DNA of 64,000 nt from Novosphingobium aureum (GCF_015865035.1 NZ_JADZGI010000002.1:62001-126000); one strand, 5' to 3'; shown: positions 17,161 through 29,859, counted from the stretch's first letter. Translations and numbers: made by a program. The notes: a model not told the origin generated them from the letters alone.

Positions 17161-19008
17161 ATGGAGGGATTCGCGGCAAGGCTCGCGATGCCGGCAGGCA
17201 AGCTCGCACGGCGATTCGCAGGCTGGTGCGTGCGAGCCGGGTCCGGGGCGACGCCTGACAGCGGGCCCCATCGACACACGACCCAAGGCCTCTCACCGCC
17301 GACCGCGTTGCAGCGTGCGATCCGCCATTGCGGTCAGCACCTCAAGGCAGCCGCAATGTTCAGCGCCCTCACCAACCTTCTGTTCATCGCCCCCACTCTC
17401 TACATGCTGCAAGTCTACGAGCGGGTCGTGCCCACCGGTTCGCTCGCCACGCTGGCCGGGCTGAGTGCAGTCCTGCTCTTCGCGCTGGCGAGCCTGGCCC
17501 TGCTTGACCGCCTGCGCGCGCGCCTGCTGCAACGCGCAGGGCTCGCACTCGACGAGGCGGTCGCGCGCGCCGTGCTCGAAACTTCGCTTACGCACCCGGT
17601 CGAAGCCGAGGCGCGCCAGGCGATGCGCAATCTCGACAATGCACGCAACGCACTTGCGGGCGCGCCGATGGTCGCCCTGTTCGATGCACCGTGGATGCCG
17701 ATCTACATTGTCGTGTGCACCGCGCTGCACCCGCTGATCGGCGTGCTCGCGCTTGTCGCCGCCGCCGTGCTCGCCGCGATCGCCTTGCTCAACGAGCGCA
17801 CTGCAGCGCCTGCCATCGCCCGCGCGCGCGCTGCTGCCGCGCAGTCGGCCCTCTCGCACGAGGCGCTCATCGGCAGTTCCGAGGCGATCCGCGCACTGGG
17901 CATGGGCGAAAGGCTGGTCGAACAGGCGCGCACCGAGCGCCTGCACGTGCTCGATGGACAGTTTCGCTGCGGCCTGCGCGGGCTCGACCATTCCAGTGCG
18001 ACCAAGTTCGCGCGTATGGCCTTCCAGTCGCTCGCCCTAGGGCTTGGGGCCCTACTCGCGATCGACAAGGCGATTTCGCCGGGGGCGATCTTTGCCGCCT
18101 CTTTCCTCATCGCACGCGCGCTCTCCCCGGTGGAGCAACTGGTGTCGCACTGGAAACCGCTGGCCGAGGGATGGCAGGCGTGGAGCGAGGTCCATCGCCT
18201 GCTCGACGCGCGCGCGCGGGCTCGGCCGAAGACCGGCCTCCCTCGCCCCCAAGGGCATCTTGCGCTGCAAGGAGCGATCGTCATGCCCCCGGGCGCGACG
18301 CAGGCCGCACTCAAGTCACTCTCCCTCTCGCTGAGTGCAGGTCGGATCACCGCCGTCATCGGGCCGAGCGGTTCGGGCAAGTCGACCCTGCTGCGTGTCC
18401 TGACTGGCGCGTTGCCGCTCGAACGCGGCGTAGCGCGTCTCGACGGTGCGGACCTCGCAGACTGGGACAGCGATGATCTGGCGCGCCACATCGGCTACGT
18501 CCCGCAGTCGCCAAGCCTGCTTGCAGGTACCGTGGCCCAGAACATCGCCCGCTTCACCCAGCCCCCGCAAGGCCCCGGTGGCAAGAGCGATCACGACGCG
18601 ATGATCGTCGCCGCAGCGCGGGCCTGCGGTGCGCACGAGATGATCCTCGCGCTCGACAACGGCTACGAGCATCGGCTTGGGTCCGGTGGCAGCGGGCTAT
18701 CGGCGGGACAGGCACAGAAGGTCGCGCTGGCCCGCGCGCTCTTCGGCGATCCGGCCTTACTGCTGCTCGACGAACCCAATGCCCACCTAGACAGCGAAGG
18801 CGACGCCCGGCTTGGCGAGACGCTCGCGCGCCTTCGCGAAGCGGGACGCACCATCGTCATCGTCTCGCACAAGACCACGATCTTCCCGCTGGTCGACCGT
18901 CTGGTGGCGCTTCGCGAAGGCCAGCTGGTCGCCAGTGGTCCGCGCGACGAGGTGCTGGCCCACTTGCGCCGCGACGCACCTCCCACATCCGGCGTCGAGA
19001 CGGCCTGA
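17161..19008 (+). CDS. Type I secretion ABC transporter, permease-ATPase (PrtD/HasD type)
   Basis: 615 residues in the inner membrane. It binds the C-terminal secretion signal of RTX proteins and drives their export with ATP. A basic N-terminal extension of about 47 residues precedes the PrtD-type start, in which FSALTNLLFIAPTLYMLQVYERV is the conserved first membrane block. The ATPase domain has Walker A GPSGSGKST (about residue 401), the signature LSAGQAQKVALARAL (LSGGQ-like, about 513), Walker B ALLLLDEPNAHLD (about 538) and the switch His in VIVSHKT. There is no C39 peptidase domain, as expected for RTX substrates. It overlaps the HlyD gene by one base (TGATG). Confidence 0.93.
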   Translation: MEGFAARLAMPAGKLARRFAGWCVRAGSGATPDSGPHRHTTQGLSPPTALQRAIRHCGQHLKAAAMFSALTNLLFIAPTLYMLQVYERVVPTGSLATLAGLSAVLLFALASLALLDRLRARLLQRAGLALDEAVARAVLETSLTHPVEAEARQAMRNLDNARNALAGAPMVALFDAPWMPIYIVVCTALHPLIGVLALVAAAVLAAIALLNERTAAPAIARARAAAAQSALSHEALIGSSEAIRALGMGERLVEQARTERLHVLDGQFRCGLRGLDHSSATKFARMAFQSLALGLGALLAIDKAISPGAIFAASFLIARALSPVEQLVSHWKPLAEGWQAWSEVHRLLDARARARPKTGLPRPQGHLALQGAIVMPPGATQAALKSLSLSLSAGRITAVIGPSGSGKSTLLRVLTGALPLERGVARLDGADLADWDSDDLARHIGYVPQSPSLLAGTVAQNIARFTQPPQGPGGKSDHDAMIVAAARACGAHEMILALDNGYEHRLGSGGSGLSAGQAQKVALARALFGDPALLLLDEPNAHLDSEGDARLGETLARLREAGRTIVIVSHKTTIFPLVDRLVALREGQLVASGPRDEVLAHLRRDAPPTSGVETA

Positions 19009-20351
19009 TGAACCTGCCCGCAGCGTCCCCCCCCGCGCAGGCACGCGCATCGGACCCACGGCGCGACATGCGCAGCGGCCTCGCCATCGCCGCACTGTTC
19101 TTCATCGGCTTTCTCGGCTGGGCTGCGCTGTTCCCGCTCGATGCCGCGAGCCACGCCAGCGGCACGCTCGAACCAGCCGAGCGCAACCGCGTGATCGAGC
19201 ACCGCGAGGGCGGAACATTGACGCGTCTCCTCGTTGCCGAGGGCGACCGGGTCGAGAAAGGCCAGCCGCTTCTGGTCCTGTCCGATCCCGGCGAAAGCAG
19301 CGCCGCCGAAGCCCTCGTGGTCCAGCACCTGCAACAGCTAGCCCGCAAGGCCCGGCTCGAGGCGGAATTGTCCGGGGCGCACGAGATCCCCATACCCGCA
19401 TCGGGGCAAACCATGCCCGCGCACGAGCGCTCCCGGCTTGCCGAGATGATCGCTGCCGAAGCCCGCGCTCTCGAAGCTCGGCAGTTTACCCTTGCGCGGC
19501 AGAACGCCACGCACCTTGGCCGGGCCCGGCAGGCCCGCGCAGACGAACAAGCCGCAACCAGCCGGCGCCTCTCGGCCATCGAGCAGGTCAGGCTGATCGA
19601 CGAGCAGATCGAAGCCCTGCAACCGCTCGCGGTAAAGGGCTACGTCTCGCGCAGTCGGATGCGCGAGCTGGAGCGCGCACGCGCAGCACTCCAAGGCGAA
19701 ATCGGCCAGTTCGCCGCGAACGAAGCGCGCGCGCGCAGCGAGGCGCTCGCCGCCGCACTCGAAGCGGCGCAGGCAGCCAGTGCCTTCCGCGAACGCGCCA
19801 GCGAGGAATTGCGCGAGGCCGAAGGGCGCCTTGAAGAGCTCGCCCCGCGTCTGTCCGGGGCACGCGCCATGCTGGCGCTGCGCACGCTTACCGCCCCAAG
19901 CACCGGTATCGTGCTCGACCTCGCACCGGCTGCCCCCGGCGAAGTCATTGCCCCGGGCGAGCCGATCATGCGTATTGTCGCGCAGGACACCGGCTGGCTC
20001 TGCCGACTGCACATTTCCGCTCTCGATGCCGACGATCTTGAGCCGGGAATGGCCGCAAGCCTGCGCTTTCCCGGCATCGCAGGACGCGCCACGCCTGAGC
20101 TCTCGGGCACGTTGCGCGTCATCTCGGCCGACGCGCTCACCGACCCGCGCAGCACGACCCCTTATTTCGCGGGCGAGGTCACGATAAGCGCCAGGCAGGC
20201 CGCGCGCTTTCGCGCCGAGGGTGGCGACCTGTCACGGTTGCACGCAGGTATTCCGGTCGAGGCACGCTTCGTACTGCGACGACGCAGCGCGCTGGATTAT
20301 GCCTTCGAACCTCTCTTTGCAGGCTTTCGGCACGCCTTCAGCGAAGACTGA
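19008..20351 (+). CDS. HlyD family type I secretion periplasmic adaptor
   Basis: 447 residues. One membrane helix near the N-terminus (AIAALFFIGFLGWAALF) anchors it in the inner membrane. It is followed by the biotinyl/lipoyl-like half-motif VIEHREGGTLTRLLVAEGDRV. Next come a long Ala/Glu/Arg-rich coiled-coil region (about residues 110-290) and a C-terminal beta barrel with IVLDLAPAAPGEVIAPGEPIMRIV. It links the ABC transporter to an outer-membrane TolC-like channel. No TolC gene is nearby, so the channel must be encoded elsewhere. Together with the ABC protein it should export the GH26-RTX enzyme. Confidence 0.92.
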   Translation: MNLPAASPPAQARASDPRRDMRSGLAIAALFFIGFLGWAALFPLDAASHASGTLEPAERNRVIEHREGGTLTRLLVAEGDRVEKGQPLLVLSDPGESSAAEALVVQHLQQLARKARLEAELSGAHEIPIPASGQTMPAHERSRLAEMIAAEARALEARQFTLARQNATHLGRARQARADEQAATSRRLSAIEQVRLIDEQIEALQPLAVKGYVSRSRMRELERARAALQGEIGQFAANEARARSEALAAALEAAQAASAFRERASEELREAEGRLEELAPRLSGARAMLALRTLTAPSTGIVLDLAPAAPGEVIAPGEPIMRIVAQDTGWLCRLHISALDADDLEPGMAASLRFPGIAGRATPELSGTLRVISADALTDPRSTTPYFAGEVTISARQAARFRAEGGDLSRLHAGIPVEARFVLRRRSALDYAFEPLFAGFRHAFSED

Positions 20352-20362
20352 GGCCCAGGCCC

Positions 20363-20539
20363 TTACCAAAGGCCCACAAACCAGCCGATCGCCGCCCAGC
20401 ACGCCAGACTGACTAGCAGGCCCAGCAGCCAGCCCCACCAGCGTATCGGGCGCGCGACGAGCGGCTCGAACTCGAGCTCCTTTCCGGAAGTATCGGTGCC
20501 GGCCACCGGCGCTGTTTCTGGTGCATCTTCTCGCGACAT
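20363..20539 (-). CDS. 58-residue single-pass membrane protein coupled to glgX
   Basis: The ATG at 20539 lies one base after the glgX stop codon (TAAgATG), so it is probably translated by coupling. About 30 hydrophilic, acidic residues (starting MSREDAPE) precede PIRWWGWLLGLLVSLACWAAIGWF, one clear membrane helix at the C-terminus. The N-terminus would face the cytosol. No known family was recognised. Its place as last gene of the glycogen operon suggests a link to glycogen metabolism or the membrane, but the function is unknown. Coding is likely from the tight junction and helix pattern. Confidence 0.6.
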   Translation of the reverse strand: MSREDAPETAPVAGTDTSGKELEFEPLVARPIRWWGWLLGLLVSLACWAAIGWFVGLW

Positions 20540-20540
20540 C

Positions 20541-22433
20541 TTACTCGCCCGGCTTGCAGCCACTCACGCCCGGAGTCTCGCCCTTGGCGCGAGCATCATG
20601 CCCCAGCGTGCCTTGCCGGTCCATCGGGACAAGCCCCCCGCCGCCGGTAATCGTCACCTGGCGCGCACCGCGATCGATCGCATATTCGAGCCCCGGGCCA
20701 AGACGGCAGGCGAGGAAGTCCCGCCCAACATCCTCCCAGTCGGCCACGGTCATGGCCACGCCGCCACGCGTCAGCCATTCGACGTCTGCAGGCAGATGCG
20801 CGAACCGGTCCAGATGGGCCGCACGAGCAGCCGAAAGCGCGCAGGCATGCGCTTCCAATGCCCGGTCGCGCGCCTCCCAGTCGACCCATGTCAGAGGACC
20901 GTCCTGGCAGTAGGCATTGTTGTTGCCTTGCTGGCTACGCGCGAACTCATCGCCCGCCGTAAGCATGACAGTTCCGGTCGAGGCGAACAGCGTGCCGAGC
21001 AGCGCCTCGAGGTCGGCGCGCCGCGCAGCATTGATTGCGGGCTCCTCGCTCGGCCCTTCGACGCCGTTGTTCCAGCTATGATTGTCGCCGTGACCGTCGC
21101 GGTTGTCCTCGCCGTTGGCCTGATTGTGGCGTTCGCGATAGGCGACCGTATCGGCAAGCGTGAAACCATCGTGCGCGGCGAGGAAGTTGACCGACCTGCA
21201 CGGGGCCTCGCCATCATTCTCGCCGAAGATATCGGACGAGCCCGCCATGCGCGTCGCCAGTACGGCAATGCCTTCCTCGCCCTTCCAGAAGCGGCGCACG
21301 TCGTCGCGAAAGCGGTCGTTCCACTCGAGCCAGTTGTCGGGAAAGCGGCCAAGCTGGTAGCCGCCCGGGCCAATATCCCAGGGCTCGGCGATAAGCACGC
21401 GGTCGCCAAGCAGCGGGTCTGCGGCGATCTGCGCGAAGATCGGGGCTGCGGCATCGAACCCCGGCCCTCGCGCCAGCACCGGGGCGAGGTCGAAGCGGAA
21501 ACCGTCGATCCCGCAAGCACCCACGAAATGCCGCATGGTGTCGAGCGCGAGGCGGCGCACCGCCGGATTGGCAAAGTCGAGCGTGTTGCCGCAGCCGGTA
21601 TCGTTGATCAGGCTGCCATCGGGCGCGTGGGCATAGGCGGCGTTGTCGAGCCCGCGCAGCGAGAGCACCCCGCCATGCACGTCGCTCTCGCCCGAATGGT
21701 TGAAGACGAGATCGAGCAGCACGCCGATCCCGGCCTCGTGCAGCGCTGCGACGGTCTCGCGCAGTTCCTCGACCCCGCCCGGGCACAGCCCCGGATCGAG
21801 CGCCATCATCGCCACGGGATTGTAGCCCCAGGCGTTGACGAGGCCGAGCGGCGGCAGGTGGCGCTCGTCGATCCAGGCGACAACGGGCATGAGTTCCACC
21901 GCACTGACGTGGAGGCGCTGCAGATGCGCGACGATCACCGGATGCGCGAGTGCGGCGACCGTCCCGCGCAAGGGCTCGGGCACCTCGGGGTGCAGCATCG
22001 TGAAGGCACGCACGTTGATCTCGTAGACCAGCCCGCCGCGCCGGAAGCGTGGTGCCTCCTTTTCAGGATTTCGTGCGGGCGCCGGGACGACGGCACGCGG
22101 AACGATCTCCCCGGTATCGGTCCCGTATTCGGCCAGTGCTGGAAATTGCACGAAGCGCCGGTCCAGTTCGCGCGCATAGGGATCGACGAGCAGCTTGGAA
22201 GGATCGAACCAGTCGCCCTGCTCTGGCGCCCATGCCCCCTCTGCCCGGTACCCATAGCGCGCACCGGCAAGATTGCCGGGCATGGCGATGGCCCAGACTT
22301 CGCCTTCGCGCGCCATCGTATGGCGTTCCTCACCAGCCTCGCCGAAAAGGCAGAGCCAGACCTGCGCGGCGCGAGGGGCACGAACGGCGAAGCGAGTCGC
22401 TCCGTCCGAGACCCATGCGCCGAGCTGCGTCAT
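20541..22433 (-). CDS. glgX: Glycogen debranching enzyme GlgX
   Basis: 630 residues of the GH13 isoamylase type, which hydrolyses alpha-1,6 branches of phosphorylase-trimmed glycogen. ATG at 22433 forms ATGA with the glgA stop. The CBM48-like domain comes first (TRFAVRAPRAAQVWLCLF), then the catalytic barrel. LLDLVFNHSGE is region I, GFRFDLAPVL holds the nucleophile Asp, LIAEPWDIGPGGYQLG holds the acid Glu, and NFLAAHDGFTL holds the third acid. It lacks the long C-terminal part of some relatives but is close to the usual 650 residues. It is the fifth gene of the leftward glycogen operon. Confidence 0.95.
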   Translation of the reverse strand: MTQLGAWVSDGATRFAVRAPRAAQVWLCLFGEAGEERHTMAREGEVWAIAMPGNLAGARYGYRAEGAWAPEQGDWFDPSKLLVDPYARELDRRFVQFPALAEYGTDTGEIVPRAVVPAPARNPEKEAPRFRRGGLVYEINVRAFTMLHPEVPEPLRGTVAALAHPVIVAHLQRLHVSAVELMPVVAWIDERHLPPLGLVNAWGYNPVAMMALDPGLCPGGVEELRETVAALHEAGIGVLLDLVFNHSGESDVHGGVLSLRGLDNAAYAHAPDGSLINDTGCGNTLDFANPAVRRLALDTMRHFVGACGIDGFRFDLAPVLARGPGFDAAAPIFAQIAADPLLGDRVLIAEPWDIGPGGYQLGRFPDNWLEWNDRFRDDVRRFWKGEEGIAVLATRMAGSSDIFGENDGEAPCRSVNFLAAHDGFTLADTVAYRERHNQANGEDNRDGHGDNHSWNNGVEGPSEEPAINAARRADLEALLGTLFASTGTVMLTAGDEFARSQQGNNNAYCQDGPLTWVDWEARDRALEAHACALSAARAAHLDRFAHLPADVEWLTRGGVAMTVADWEDVGRDFLACRLGPGLEYAIDRGARQVTITGGGGLVPMDRQGTLGHDARAKGETPGVSGCKPGE

Positions 22434-23902
22434 GCGATCAGCGAGCGGTACAGGTCGGCATAGGCGCGCCCGCTTGCCCGCCACGAGAAGTCGCAGGCCA
22501 TGCCATTGCGCTGGATGCGCTTCCAAGTGGGGGCATCGCGGTAGAGCGCGATTGCCCGGCCGAGCACTTCAACGAGGCAGCCTGCATCGACCTTGTCGAT
22601 CTGCAGCCCGGTGGCGACACCAGCCGCAAGCGCCGCCGGATTTGCGTCGATCACGGTATCGGCAAGCCCCCCGGTACGCGCCACGACCGGCACGCAGCCA
22701 TAGGCAAGCGCATAAAGCTGGGTCAGCCCGCAGGGCTCGAAGCGCGAGGGCACGAGGATCGCATCGCCGCCCGCCTGCATGAGATGCGAGAGCGCCTCGT
22801 CATATCCGATACGCACGCCGATCCGGCCCGGGTGGCGCGCGGCAGCATCGCGAAGCCGCATCTCGAGCAGCGCATCGCCATTGCCGAGAACCGCAAGGCG
22901 TCCACCCATCTCGACCAGCCGGTCGAGCACGTCGGGCAGGACGTCCATGCCCTTCTGCCAGGTCAGGCGGCTGACGACGATGAACAGCGGCCCCTCGTCC
23001 TTGTCGAGCCCGAAGGCCTTCTCCAGCGCCCGCTTGTTGGCGCTGCGCCGGGCCAGCGTGCGCACCGAATAGGTCGCGGCAATGGTCTCGTCGATCTCGG
23101 GGTTCCAGATCGCGCTATCGATGCCGTTGAGAATACCGCTCACGACATCGCCGCGGCCTTCGATCAGGCCTTCCAGCCCCATGCCGAAGCGTGGATCGCG
23201 GATCTCGCGCGCATACGTCGGGCTGACGGTGGTGATCGCATCGGCGCAGTAGAGCCCGGCCTTGAGCATGCCGAAGCCGCCGTAGTATTCGACCCCGTGC
23301 ATGCTCCAGGCGGTGCGCGGCAAGCCAAGCTGCGGGAAGACCTCGGGACCGAACTGTCCCTGGAAGGCCATGTTGTGGATGGTCAGCACGCTGGGCAGCG
23401 GGGGCCCGTCGCCATAGGGCGCAAGCGCGATGTAGGCGCAGGCCATCGCCGCCTGCCAGTCGTGGGCATGAACGAGGTCGAAGCTAAGCGCAGTTGCGGC
23501 GCCCTTGCCTTTCGCGGGCAGCACCACCGCCCCGCCCGCAACGTCCGCCGCTGCACGGCCAAGCGCACAGAACCGGCGCCAGTTGTCAGGCCAGTCCTGC
23601 CCGGTCATGTCGCAATAGGGCGTGCCGTCGCGCTGGTAGAGACCCGGGGCATCGAGCACCAGCAAGGGATGCTCGCCGAGCTTGCCCATGAGCAGCCTGG
23701 CGGGCACGCCGAGCAGCGAGGGCCACGAATGCACCTCCTTCGCCCGTCGCACCGCACGCAGGACAGAAGGAAAGCCCGGAAGCAGGGTCGTGATCGCGAC
23801 ACCCTCGCCCGCAACCGCGCCGGGCAAGGCACCGACGACATCGGCCAGCCCGCCGGTCTTGACCAGCGGGACGGCTTCGGAGGCGACCGAGAGGACGCGC
23901 AT
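22430..23902 (-). CDS. glgA: Glycogen synthase GlgA
   Basis: 490 residues, GT5 family, which transfers glucose from ADP-glucose to the growing alpha-1,4 chain. ATG at 23902 lies two bases after the glgC stop and directly opens the first strand MRVLSVASEAVPLVKTGGLA, where KTGGL binds ADP-glucose. Other signatures are HAHDW, VLTIHNMAFQG, VSRLTWQKGMD and the donor-site EPCGLTQLYALAYG. The length equals the bacterial norm of about 480. It is tightly packed between glgC and glgX, showing one transcription unit. Confidence 0.96.
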   Translation of the reverse strand: MRVLSVASEAVPLVKTGGLADVVGALPGAVAGEGVAITTLLPGFPSVLRAVRRAKEVHSWPSLLGVPARLLMGKLGEHPLLVLDAPGLYQRDGTPYCDMTGQDWPDNWRRFCALGRAAADVAGGAVVLPAKGKGAATALSFDLVHAHDWQAAMACAYIALAPYGDGPPLPSVLTIHNMAFQGQFGPEVFPQLGLPRTAWSMHGVEYYGGFGMLKAGLYCADAITTVSPTYAREIRDPRFGMGLEGLIEGRGDVVSGILNGIDSAIWNPEIDETIAATYSVRTLARRSANKRALEKAFGLDKDEGPLFIVVSRLTWQKGMDVLPDVLDRLVEMGGRLAVLGNGDALLEMRLRDAAARHPGRIGVRIGYDEALSHLMQAGGDAILVPSRFEPCGLTQLYALAYGCVPVVARTGGLADTVIDANPAALAAGVATGLQIDKVDAGCLVEVLGRAIALYRDAPTWKRIQRNGMACDFSWRASGRAYADLYRSLIA

Positions 23903-23904
23903 GG

Positions 23905-25167
23905 TCACACGCCCAGCCGGTCGATCATCGACTTGGTGATCAGGCATACGCCCTTGTCGGTACGCCGGAAGCGGCTCGCGTCAAGCTCGGGATCCTCGCC
24001 GACGACGAGGCCTTCGGGAATGCGCACGCCCGAATCGATCACCACCCGGCTCAGCCGCGCGCCGCGACCGATGTTGCAATAGGGCAGGATCACCGCCTCA
24101 TCGACGCTCGACCAGCTGCCCATCTTCACGCCGGTGAAGAGCAGTGAGCGACGCGCGATCGAGCCCGAGACGATGCAGTCCTGGCTGATCAGCGAGGAAA
24201 TCGCCTCGCCGCGGCGCCCGTCCTCGTCGTGGACGAACTTGGCGGGCGCCGCGACCACGGTGTCGGTCCAGATCGGCCAGTCGCGATCGTAGAGGTTGAG
24301 CTTGGGCACGGTGTCGGTGAGGTCGATGTTGGCCTCGAAGTAGGCATCGACGGTGCCCACATCGCGCCAGTATTCCTCGATCTCCTCGGCGGCGCGGATG
24401 CACGAGTTCGTGAAGCGGTGCGCCTGCGCCTTGCCGTGCTTGACGATATAGGGGATCACATCGCCGCCGAAATCGCGCTTGCTGTCGGGATCGGCGGCAT
24501 CGCGGCGAAGCTGCTCAAACAGGAACTCCGTGTCGAACACGTAGATGCCCATGGAGGCGAGCGCGTGGTCGGGATCGCCGGGAATGCCCGGAGGATCGGC
24601 GGGCTTCTCGAGGAACGAGGTGATCACGTCCTGCTCGTCGACGTGCATCACGCCGAACGCGGTCGCATCCTCGCGCGGAACCACGAGGCAGCCCACGGTG
24701 ACGTCCGCGCCCGAGTTGACGTGCTGCTGCAGCATCAGCTCGTAGTCCATCTTGTAGATGTGGTCCCCTGCGAGGATCACCATGTACTTGGGCGCATGGG
24801 CGGCGATGATGTCGATATTCTGGTAGACCGCATCGGCAGTGCCCTCGTACCACAGCAGCTCGGAGATGCGCTGGCTCGCGGGGAGGATATCGAAGCTCTC
24901 GTTGCGCTCGGGACGCATGAAGTTCCAGGCCCGGTTCATGTGCCGGATCAGGCTATGCGCCTTGTACTGCGTGGCGACGCCGATGCGGCGGATGCCCGAG
25001 TTGATAGCGTTGGACAGAGCGAAATCGATGATCCGGCTCATGCCACCGAAATAGACCGCCGGCTTGGCGCGGTTGTCGGTCAGTTCCTTGAGCCGGCTGC
25101 CCCTGCCCCCGGCGAGGACGTAGGCCATGGCGTCGCGTGCCAGCGGCTGCCCGGTAGACATTCTCAT
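23905..25167 (-). CDS. glgC: Glucose-1-phosphate adenylyltransferase GlgC
   Basis: 420 residues. It makes ADP-glucose from glucose-1-phosphate and ATP, the committed and allosterically controlled step. ATG at 25167 has AGAGGA about 9 bases upstream; ATG at 25161 is the alternative. The nucleotidyltransferase domain has AYVLAGGRGSRLKELTDNRAKPAV, IIDFALSN and ILAGDHIYKMDY. The C-terminal left-handed beta-helix has IARRSLLFTGVKMG and repeated hexapeptide turns. A 118-base gap separates it from glgB, the only real gap in the operon, so an internal promoter is possible there. Confidence 0.96.
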   Translation of the reverse strand: MRMSTGQPLARDAMAYVLAGGRGSRLKELTDNRAKPAVYFGGMSRIIDFALSNAINSGIRRIGVATQYKAHSLIRHMNRAWNFMRPERNESFDILPASQRISELLWYEGTADAVYQNIDIIAAHAPKYMVILAGDHIYKMDYELMLQQHVNSGADVTVGCLVVPREDATAFGVMHVDEQDVITSFLEKPADPPGIPGDPDHALASMGIYVFDTEFLFEQLRRDAADPDSKRDFGGDVIPYIVKHGKAQAHRFTNSCIRAAEEIEEYWRDVGTVDAYFEANIDLTDTVPKLNLYDRDWPIWTDTVVAAPAKFVHDEDGRRGEAISSLISQDCIVSGSIARRSLLFTGVKMGSWSSVDEAVILPYCNIGRGARLSRVVIDSGVRIPEGLVVGEDPELDASRFRRTDKGVCLITKSMIDRLGV

Positions 25168-25285
25168 CGTGACCCGTCCTCTTTCCTCTCTCCGGTCCGC
25201 CTTGCGGGAGCGCCCTCGCTCCCGTCCCGCGCCGATATTCCCTTGGTGGCGCACACGCGGCCACCTGCAAGCGCGTGCCCGCAGG

Positions 25286-27456
25286 TCAGCCCGCGAACTC
25301 GAGCATGACCGTCGCGAGCGGTGGCAGCGTCACCATCGCCATGCCATCCTTCGCGGTCACCTGCCCGAGATTGCCCTTGCCCGAGCCGCCGTAATAGACC
25401 GAATCGCTGTTCATGATCTCGTTCCACTTGCCCTCGCAAGGCAGCGGCAGCTGGTAGCTGGTGCGCATCGTCGGCGTCATGTTCGAGATCACCGCAACGG
25501 GCCGCGCATCGGGCGCCTTGCGCAGCCAGGCGAAGACCGAATTGGCGGCATCGTCGACCACCAGCCATTCGAAGCCCTCGCCCTCGCAGTCGCGCGCATG
25601 GAGCGCAGGCTTCGCGCGGTAGAGGCGGTTGAGGTCGCGCACGAGATTGCGCACGCCCTCGTGGGCCGGGGCATCGCGCAGTTCCCAGTCGAGCGCACGC
25701 TCCTCGCTCCATTCGCGGCGCTGGGCGAACTCCTGCCCCATGAACAGCAGCTTCTTGCCCGGATAGCCCCACATCATCGCGTAGTAGGCCCGCAGGTTCG
25801 CGAACTGCTGCCAGTCATCGCCGCTCATTTTCGAGAGCATCGAGCCCTTGCCGTGCACGACCTCGTCGTGGCTGAGCGGCAGGACGTAGTTCTCGGTGAA
25901 GGCGTACATCAGCCCGAAGGTGATGTCGTCGTGATGGTGGGCGCGGTGGACGCAGTCGCGCTGCATGTAGCGCAGCGTGTCGTGCATGAAGCCCATGTTC
26001 CACTTGAAGCCGAAGCCGAGCGCGGTGGGGCGCTCGCCCTCCGCGGCATCGTGCGCAGGCACGGTTACGCCCGGCCACGCGGTCGATTCCTCGGCCACGG
26101 TCATGATCCCGGGATGCGCGGCATAGAGCGCCTTGTTGACGCTGCGCAGGAAGTCGACGGCCTCCCAGTTCTCGCGCCCGCCCGCCTCGTTGGCGATCCA
26201 CTCGCCCGCCTTGCGCGAATAGTCGCGGTAGAGCATCGAGGCGACCGCATCGACGCGCAGACCATCGACATGGTAGCGCTCGGCCCAGAACAGCGCGTTG
26301 TTGACGAGGAAGCTGGCGACTTCCTTGCGCCCGAAATTGTAGATCAGCGTGTTCCAGTCGGGATGGAAGCCCTGGCGCGGGTCCTCGTGCTCGTAGAGCG
26401 CAGTCCCGTCGAAGCGCACGAGCCCGTGCTCGTCGGTCGGAAAGTGCGCGGGCACCCAGTCGAGCAGGACGCCAAGCCCCGCGCGGTGCGCACCGTCGAC
26501 GAAACGGGCAAAGCCGGCCGGCTCGCCGAAGCGCGAAGACGGGGCGAAGAGCCCGGTCGCCTGATAGCCCCACGAGGGATCGTAGGGATATTCGCTGATC
26601 GGCATGAACTCGATATGGGTGAAGCCCATGTCGACGACATAAGGGATCAGCTGGTCGGCCATGTCGTCCCAGTTGAGGTACCAGTTCCACCGGTCGCGCT
26701 GCCACGAACCTGCATGGACCTCGTAGATCGAGACCGGCACGCGGCGCGCGTCGACACCGGCCCAGTGCTCGCGGTGCGCATCGTCGCCCCAGTCGGGCTT
26801 GGCGGGACGCGCGGTGATCGAGGCGGTGCGCGGACGCACCTCGGTCATGAATGCGAAGGGATCGGCCTTGAGCGGCTGTACCTGCCCGTCGGGACCGACG
26901 ATGTGGAACTTGTAGGCGCGATAGTCACGGATATCGGGGACGAAGATCTCCCAGACCCCGATGTCGGCGCGGCGGCGCATGACGTGGCGCGCCGGGTCCC
27001 AGTCGTTGAAGTCGCCGACAACCGAAACGATGCGCGCATTGGGTGCCCAGACCGCGAAGTGCACACCCTTTGCGCCCTGATGCTCGATAACGTGAGCACC
27101 CAGCTTGTCGAACAGGCGATAGTGCGAGCCCTGCGCGATCAGCAGGTCGTCGAGCGGCCCGAGGACCGGACCGAAGCTGTAGGCATCGGTGTGAATCCAG
27201 TCGTGCCCCTGTGCAGAGCAGCGATAGCGCAGCGGCTGTGGTGCCCCCGGAACGATCCCCTCGAACAGGCAGCGTTCGTCGACCTTGTCGAGGCAGCCGA
27301 GCGACTGACCGGCGATGGTGAAGGCCTCCGCGGTCTCGGCTCCGGGCAAGATCGCGCGCACGAAAGTGCCTTCGGGCCCTCCATGCACGCCCAGCATCGA
27401 GAACGGATCGGCGTGACTACCCTGAAGCAGTGCATCGATGGCGGCTTGCGCTGGCT

Positions 27457-27460
<4 letters not shown>
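25286..27460 (-). CDS. glgB: 1,4-alpha-glucan branching enzyme GlgB
   Basis: 724 residues, GH13 type, which cuts alpha-1,4 chains and reattaches them as alpha-1,6 branches. The start is GTG at 27460, whose GTGA overlaps the glgP stop. An N-terminal extension and CBM48 (FAVWAPNARIVSVVGDFNDW) precede the barrel. GVLLDWVPAHFP is region I, GLRVDAVASMLYRDY holds the nucleophile Asp, TVAEESTAWPG holds the acid Glu, and LPLSHDEVVHGKGS holds the third acid. The length is close to that of E. coli GlgB (728). It is the second gene of the glycogen operon. Confidence 0.96.
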
Positions 27461-29859
<2,399 letters not shown>

